Source: Prototheca cutis
Taxonomy: Eukaryota > Chlorophyta > Trebouxiophyceae > Chlorellales > Chlorellaceae
DNA length: 14,823 nucleotides
NCBI GenBank assembly: GCA_002897115.2
Contig: BCIH01000010.1
Location: 303,611-318,433 of the forward strand
Direction of reading: 5' to 3'
The position numbers and the translations under genes are program-made. This document shows, piece after piece, positions 10,030 to 14,823 of this stretch (position 1 is its first letter; each line of letters opens with the position of its first letter). The notes below the pieces were generated by a model. It had not been told where the DNA came from. It saw only the letters and a program-made list of their open reading frames with translations, and did not search any database.

Positions 10030-10279
10030 ATTTTGGCTTGAAAATTTCTGATCACCTCCACCACCTTGTCAAGGGCCAGCGCGAAGAGGAACAGCGCTCG
10101 CGCGTGGTTTAAATATTGTATTGCGCCAAAAATTCTTGTTTTCCTGGCAACCGTTCCTGAGCAGAACTGCAGTGACGCCGGGCGGAGCCAGTGCGGAAGT
10201 CACTCCCGGCGGCAGTGATTCAGGCACCTGAGTGCAAGGCGGGGTGCTTTATCGGCCTCTGTGGCGCGCAGTCGTCAGC

Positions 10280-11640
10280 ATGGATATGTCAATGGACCAT
10301 TCGGGGCATAACCACTCGGCCACAAGCCCGTCGGCCATGGGCCACGACCATGGGGCGGTGTTGCGACACGCAGACGGGTCCTACTACTACACGCATGGCG
10401 CCTGGCTGGGCCACGTCGTGCCCGGCAGCTTTTTCCTGGTGCGTTTGGCTGTTTTAGGCTTGTATTTTTCAAGTTTTGAAGGGCGCGAGGTTTGCGGCTC
10501 TGTGTGGGGTTCAGGGTTGACGTCACAGGGAACTGAGCTTTTGGGCCGGCTCTCTGGTTCTCCACCCACCGGGTGGTGCAGGGTAATGAAGGTGTGTGCT
10601 GCCTCGGCCTGCTCGTGATCACCAGGTGCATGTTATCTTATAAACTTGCGATCACGATTTTGTGTGCAGATCTGGGGCGTGTGGTGGGCGATTGCGGTGT
10701 GCTGGGAGCACCTGCGTGCCGCCAGCCAGAACAGGACCTTCCAGTCCCGCGCCTGGTACCGCGTGTTCTTTGGGCCCGCCAAGCTCCAGCGCCTGCCCCT
10801 GGAGCCCATGATCAAGATCATCCTACCCTTTTTCGGCATCCTGGGCGAGCTCTGGCTTGGCCACGAGCAGTACATGTGAGAGACAGGGAGTTTTTGGGGG
10901 TTTTTCTTGGTAGGTGTTAGGGGTCGGTAGCGCTCGATCTCCCAAGGGCACCTAACCAATCAGTCGACGCAACCCAAGCCAAGCAAGCACTGGCTAAGGA
11001 CAGCAACGAACAACTGCTGCACAGGAACCTCTATGATACGGATGGCAAGTTTGTTGTTGATCACATCAACGACTGGCAGCACTCTTCCATGTACTCTGCC
11101 TTCATTCTCTCCGGCCTGGTGGACCTGGGAGTCGCGCAGCTGGGTCTGCCCGCGGGCCTGGACACCGCGATCCTGGGCATGTCCTTCCTCATCGAGGGCC
11201 TGCTCCTCGCGTTTCACCTCAAGGGACCTACCATCGAAATCCGGGTGCACCTCATCCTCGTCATCCAGGCACGTCATGGATGCTGTTTTAGGGTATATTT
11301 GCACGGTGGGTCCTCTGTGGTGTCACCAGGCCATGTTCAGGCCGACCGACTGACTCGTGTGAATCATTGTCCTCCAGGCCAGCCAGGAAATAGCACCACA
11401 ATTCAATTCCTCCCCTACACACTCAGATCTTCTTCACGGTGCTGGCGGTGATTGCGGAAGGCTTGAAGCCCTCCAGCTTTGCAGCGGCATGCTGCCGGCC
11501 GCTGTCCACCATCATCCAGGGGGTGTGGTGGATCCAGACGGCCTACATCATGTACCGAGGTGAGCGAGGTTGGGCGGGGGAGCTGTTGCATGCCTTGCGA
11601 GGGTTGGTTCCCATAGACATGATACAGAATGACTTGGCAA

Positions 11641-11671
<31 letters not shown>

Positions 11672-11987
11672 AATCACTCACACACACACACACACATTTA
11701 CCAATCACACAGCCAAGCCTGAGTGGGACCCGGAGTACATGGGTGCGGAGATGATGGCGCCCGTGGTGTGGGTGTCTCACGCGCTGTGGATCGCGGGTGC
11801 CATGCTGGCGGGCTATGTCGGTCTCCGCATCTTCACCGAGCGTGTGCTGGGTTGGTCGTACCGCCCCGCCACCCGCGGGCCGGTCCTGCGGGCCAGCCCT
11901 GCCCGCGAGCCAACTGGAAAATACAGCAGCAGCACGGCCCAGGAGATCGACTTGGAGATGAGCGCCCTCGTGGGCGACCGCTTCTGA
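10280..11987 (+). CDS. TMEM45 / DUF716 family multi-pass membrane protein
   Basis: Five exons (10280-10438, 10670-10875, 11025-11268, 11427-11559, 11713-11987) give 338 aa. The protein has several hydrophobic helices with the TMEM45 (DUF716) pattern: HGAWLGHVVPGSFFL near the start, IWGVWWAI, LPFFGILGELWLG, HSSMYSAFILSGLVDLG, GMSFLIEGLLLAFHLKG, VHLILVIQIFF, and a late helix near VVWVSHALWIAG. The first 24 residues, before the family domain, are rich in Met and His. The C-terminal 60 residues look soluble. Biochemical function is not established for the family; plant members are annotated as virus-response related. Intron 3 appears to use a GC donor (11269-11270), because only that junction keeps the conserved VIQ|IFF stretch continuous. 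Intron 4 contains long simple-sequence tracts. The start is the first of three closely spaced in-frame ATGs (codons 1, 3 and 5). Confidence 0.92.
11269..11426 (+). other. Probable GC-AG intron in the TMEM45-like gene
   Basis: The exon ends CAG followed by GCACGT, and the intron ends ACTCAG. The join is phase 0 and gives an uninterrupted hydrophobic helix. A GT donor 27 nt later (after AGG, at 11296) is possible but would insert nine polar and Cys residues (QARHGCCFR with the present end) into the helix. Confidence 0.6.
11641..11696 (+). repeat. Poly-C, poly-A and (CA)9 tract in intron 4
   Basis: A run of about 21 C is followed directly by about 12 A, then after five bases by nine CA units (11679-11696). 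The whole tract lies just before the acceptor of intron 4 (AG at 11711-11712). Run lengths in such tracts are prone to sequencing and replication error. Confidence 0.9.
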
Positions 11988-12226
11988 GTGCTGAACAGCG
12001 TTGGGAAGGGAAATGGTGGTGGGTCGCTGAGCTGGCACGCCAGACTTGGCAGGGTAGGCTTAAATAACTGAGACTCAACTGACCAACTAACCCCGGAGTC
12101 AAGGAACATGGTGGGCACTCCGCTCCTCGAGCTAAAAAAAGAAAGAAAGAAAGACTCTTCTTTCGCATCATTTGATACTGCATTTTTCGCTGGTGCCCAT
12201 GCCTTCGGGTCCATGCGTGTGCCTGT

Positions 12227-12231
12227 TGTAA
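12227..12231 (+). terminator. TGTAA polyadenylation signal for the TMEM45-like gene
   Basis: This plus-strand TGTAA lies about 240 nt past the stop codon at 11987. It is the canonical green algal signal and is immediately followed by the opposed signal of the neighbouring gene. Confidence 0.65.
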
Positions 12232-12232
12232 C

Positions 12233-12237
12233 TTACA
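12233..12237 (-). terminator. TGTAA polyadenylation signal for the BNR gene
   Basis: TTACA on the plus strand reads TGTAA on the minus strand, about 135 nt past the BNR stop codon. One base separates it from the plus-strand signal. Confidence 0.65.
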
Positions 12238-12371
12238 AATTGAGCCAGGAACCAAAATAGGGTTGGGAACAGTGGCCTTCCAAAGGGATAAAGAAAGATT
12301 GGCCGAACGACTGGGCATGCGTGTGTGAATGCACCGCCCCCAGGCGTGATCGCAACACACCCATTCCCTTG

Positions 12372-14531
12372 TCACGAGTGCTCCACGGGGAGCTGTGCGG
12401 TGAGCAGGCGCAGGCCGACACCCAACACGCTGTACACGACCTTGACGGTGTCGTCACTCCAAACCAGCATGCTCGGCGAGCTCAGCGTGCCTGTTTTCCA
12501 GGGTGGGTCGAGGATTCAGGTGGGGGTTGTGCAGGAAGGGACTCGGATGCACCGGCAATGTCGCCCCCTTGTGGCGATGATAAAGGTGGTGGGGACAAAA
12601 CAAAAACTGGTGAATAACCACACACAAATACACCATTGTCATGCCAACTCCACAGTCCTCACCTTGGGATTGGGCGTCGAGATCAGCGACGTGGGACCAC
12701 TTGGCCCCCGCGCTGGTAGACAGGGAAATTGCCAGTGCGGATCGATCCTTTTTCCCCGGGTTGTGCACCGCCAGGATCTATTTTTGTTAAAGGGGGATTT
12801 TGGGGGGGGTAGGGGTCACACAAAATCGCTTGTGCTTGCCACATTGTATACATGCGGAGCAGGTCATGCGAGCCACGGATGATCAAATGCATTTGCTGGT
12901 GCAGCGGACACCATCACAGCCGCACCGGCGGACGAACAGCCCCACCATGCAACACCCAAAACCGGACAAACCTGGTCTTCGATGCAGACAGTGGCAAGCT
13001 TGGAGTTGGGATTCTGCAGCGGCGTGGCCACGGGCTTGGTCCATTCCGCGGCCTGCCGCGACCCCAGCGCTCGGTGCACCGACCCCAGCGCCGTGCGGAA
13101 GAGTGCGAGCAGCCGGCCATCTGGAAGCGCGCACAGCGTGGGTTGGGCCAGCCAGGACGTGGGGTGCTCGATCAACGATCCCACACCCCAACTCTCACCC
13201 GCATCCCGAGACACCAGCACCGCTGTCGTGGTGAGTGGAGCACGATGGAGGACGGTGGAGTAGGTTGGGTGGGGAGAACATTGGTTCCACTGGCCCCATG
13301 GCACACGCAATGATGGCTGCACAAGTGCAACACAAGCCCGGTCCGCCTGCAAGGAGCCGTGGCGTTCGATGTGATGGGCACGGCTCTCAACAACCCACCC
13401 ACCACGTCTGGAACTGCACCTGCAGCGACCAGGAGGCTCTGGGGCGTAGCGTTGGTGGGTGGCGGGGTGCGGGGCATGTCCTCTTCCCCGGCTGCCAGCT
13501 CGCTGTGGGAAGTCTTGTTGAACGTCCGGAATGCGCCATATGGCTCCAGATGGACTGCATGGCGTCGTGAAGGAGAGGGATGCGCTGGAAATCGGAGGGC
13601 AGAGATGGGGCTGAGGCGCGGGGTCCTCCTACTACCGCCGGAGCACCAGAGCTGCAGGTGCAGGGACTCTGAAAGTCAGATCGCCACGACCGACAGGCTC
13701 CATCTCCTGATATCATCATCTATTTTTCAAATCTCTTCTGGCTGAACCATCCAGAAAGGAGTTCAACCTCGCATCCTACACCCCAAAGGTCAACCCACTC
13801 CCACCAACTCACCTGGCAGATACCAGGTGCCTTCAGCGTCCACGACTGGCGGTGCGGCGGTGACCTTTGGGCACTCCTCAGAGGCTTCGTGGGTCCAGAC
13901 CAGCGTCGGCGGCGACCAGCTGGCGCCCAGATCGGTCGAGGCCATGCACTTGACGTCGCCGCCGGGTGTCAGCGCCTTGCGCGACTCGGAGTAGAACAGG
14001 AGCAGCCGGGCTCGGGGGGTGTCCCAGTACAGCGCGGGGCTCCACAGTGGGGTCAAGCCCCACTGGATCACACGGTGCGCCTGCCACGTCTTGCCACCTG
14101 CGGAAACGACCCAAGTAGAGGATGTAGAGGAGGCACATGGTGTGCGCAGGCCAAGACGGGTTATGATACCCCCCCGACACCCTTGCGCCAATGGATGGAG
14201 CAGAGCGGTCCACCCCCATGTTCGTGTCCCCACAACAGCATGACAGAAGCGATTCCAGACCTGGAGGGCACGTTATCCCATTAACAACCTGCGATCCTTC
14301 CCCACATGACTTGCCATCGTCGCTGGTGGTGAAGACGATGTGCTGGTCTCGCGAGCCCTGGTGGGGCTTGGAGGAGGCCTGGTAGGCAAGTGCTAGCAGC
14401 GGTTCCTTGTCTTCCCGGGGGACGAGGACCAGGCTGGGCTCATCGAAATGATTCGTGCCGTCTTCCTTCACGATATCCACGCGCTCCACGGCGCGTGCAG
14501 GGCCAGCAGCGGTGCTGGCCCCGGCCCCCAT
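12372..14531 (-). CDS. BNR/Asp-box sialidase-superfamily protein
   Basis: Six exons on the minus strand (14531-14315, 14097-13813, 13554-13420, 13222-12972, 12777-12663, 12490-12372) join in frame to 373 aa. Three Asp boxes of the S-x-D-x-G-x-[TS]-W type are visible: SDDGGKTW (70-77, rebuilt across a splice), STDLGASW (126-133) and SRDAGESW (217-224). These mark beta-propeller blades. Other sialidase-domain features are PTLCALPDGRLLALFRTA, LQNPNSKLA, ILAVHNPG and a C-terminal strand VKVVYSVLGVGLRLL. The fold assignment is strong; enzymatic activity is not shown, since I could not identify the arginine triad or nucleophile with confidence. No signal peptide is seen. The first ATG is preceded by an acceptor-like CAG, so an upstream leader exon is possible. 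The acceptor of exon 3 is one of several in the same frame; I chose the one giving TWYLPVHLEPYG. Confidence 0.87.
14098..14314 (-). other. Probable GC-AG intron in the BNR gene
   Basis: The donor reads G|GCAAGT, an excellent match to the GC-donor consensus, and the acceptor is CCGCAG. Only this join keeps the frame and completes the Asp box SDDGGKTW. The nearby GT (in AAGTCATG) would give the wrong phase. Confidence 0.75.
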
Positions 14532-14611
14532 GACTGCCGAAGGAATACAAGTCGGCCTGCTGGCTGGGACCGCGAGGGTAATCCAGAAAAAACTGGCCTC
14601 ACAGCACGCGT

Positions 14612-14823
14612 TCAATGGTGCTGTTCCGCAGGCCAGAGCCAGCGGAGTGTCTTGGTGATGAAATCATACAAGGTGGAGCGCCTGGGAGGGGGACATGCAG
14701 GGGGGGCGAGCTTGGTTTTGCGGTCAAAAGGCGGCGGTCTTTTGCCGGTCAGGACCAGCGCCTCCCCCAGGTGGCGGATGTTGCCCGCGGCGTTGACGTC
14801 GCGGTTCCACACCACGCCACAAC
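14612..14823 (-). CDS. C-terminal fragment of a TnpB/Fanzor-like RuvC nuclease
   Basis: The frame is open from the right edge to TGA at 14614-14612, giving 70 residues of a protein whose N-terminal part lies outside the window. Its first visible residues are CGVVWNRDVNAAGNIRHLG. The element C-G-x(2)-W-x-RDVNAA-x-NI is the hallmark of the last zinc-ribbon cysteine followed by RuvC motif III in transposon TnpB (IS605/IS607 OrfB) and its eukaryotic relatives, the Fanzor proteins. The aspartate of RDVNAA is the third catalytic acid of that nuclease and is intact. The following LVLTGKRPPPFDRK resembles the short tail after this motif in green algal copies. The last 30 or so residues look non-conserved; a pyrimidine-rich stretch ending CAG suggests an alternative splice acceptor inside them. 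It ends 80 bp upstream of the BNR gene on the same strand. Whether the gene is intact or a relic cannot be judged here. Confidence 0.65.
   Translation of the reverse strand, partial: CGVVWNRDVNAAGNIRHLGEALVLTGKRPPPFDRKTKLAPPACPPPRRSTLYDFITKTLRWLWPAEQHH

Larger units (their letters stand above)
9845..10279. promoter_or_regulatory. Divergent promoter region of cathepsin and TMEM45-like genes
   Basis: This 435-bp spacer must carry the promoters of both flanking genes, which are transcribed away from each other. It has AT-rich patches (around 9912-9930 and 10109-10120) that could serve as core promoter elements, but I see no clear TATA box. Three inverted repeats lie in its first half and are listed separately. 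No coding homology is apparent. Confidence 0.6.
11988..12371. other. Convergent 3' region of TMEM45-like and BNR genes
   Basis: This interval of 384 bp between two stop codons carries both 3'UTRs. A short GAAA-type purine run lies at about 12134-12152, and opposed polyadenylation signals lie at 12227-12237. No coding segment was recognised. Confidence 0.65.

Noticed and set aside
11269..11295. Use of the GT donor at 11296 for TMEM45-like intron 3
   Set aside because: It is in frame and canonical, but would insert nine residues into a conserved hydrophobic helix. The GC donor gives the family-like sequence. Kept as an alternative.
13555..13719. A longer exon 3 of the BNR gene starting at an upstream acceptor
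   Set aside because: At least two upstream acceptors are in the same frame, but the added residues look non-conserved, while the chosen acceptor gives a typical propeller-strand continuation. Not excluded without cDNA.
1..14823. tRNA, rRNA, riboswitch or CRISPR array
   Set aside because: No T-loop (GGTTCGANTCC-like) segment paired with a matching A box, no conserved rRNA blocks and no regularly spaced direct repeats were seen on either strand.

Overview
This window is nuclear DNA from a compact, GC-rich eukaryotic genome, most likely a green alga (Chlorophyta, perhaps Trebouxiophyceae). The reasons are many short spliceosomal introns (about 100-240 nt), a plant/algal sulfolipid synthase (SQD2), a J-domain protein with a plastid-type N-terminus, TGTAA-type polyadenylation signals, and no operon structure. 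The lineage call is an inference; no rRNA or organellar marker is present. Five single-base N positions (294, 1308, 3130, 5184, 8483) are sequence ambiguities, not gaps.

Layout, left to right: (1) SQD2 sulfoquinovosyltransferase, minus strand, 3' end cut off by the left edge. (2) ARL8 small GTPase, plus strand, complete, 183 aa, divergent from SQD2. (3) A MORN-repeat protein of unknown function, minus, 449 aa. (4) A J-domain (DnaJ/Hsp40) protein, minus, about 249 aa, first exon tentative. (5) A cathepsin X/Z-like cysteine protease, minus, 336 aa with signal peptide. (6) A TMEM45/DUF716 family membrane protein, plus, 338 aa, divergent from the protease across a 435-bp spacer holding three inverted repeats. 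(7) A BNR/Asp-box sialidase-superfamily protein, minus, 373 aa, convergent with the TMEM45 gene. (8) At the right edge, the last 70 codons of a TnpB/Fanzor-like protein carrying the RuvC-III motif, minus, with its N-terminal part outside the window.

The gene models were built by joining ORF segments by eye at GT-AG (twice GC-AG) boundaries that keep the frame and restore family motifs. In each of the six models complete at both ends, the exon lengths sum to a multiple of three. The genes do not form one pathway: they cover plastid lipid synthesis, lysosomal/vacuolar trafficking, plastid or other protein folding, vacuolar proteolysis, a membrane protein and a propeller protein. The two most unusual items are the Fanzor-like fragment and the hairpin-rich divergent spacer. 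Two probable GC-AG introns and an overlapping pair of opposed polyadenylation signals are also notable.
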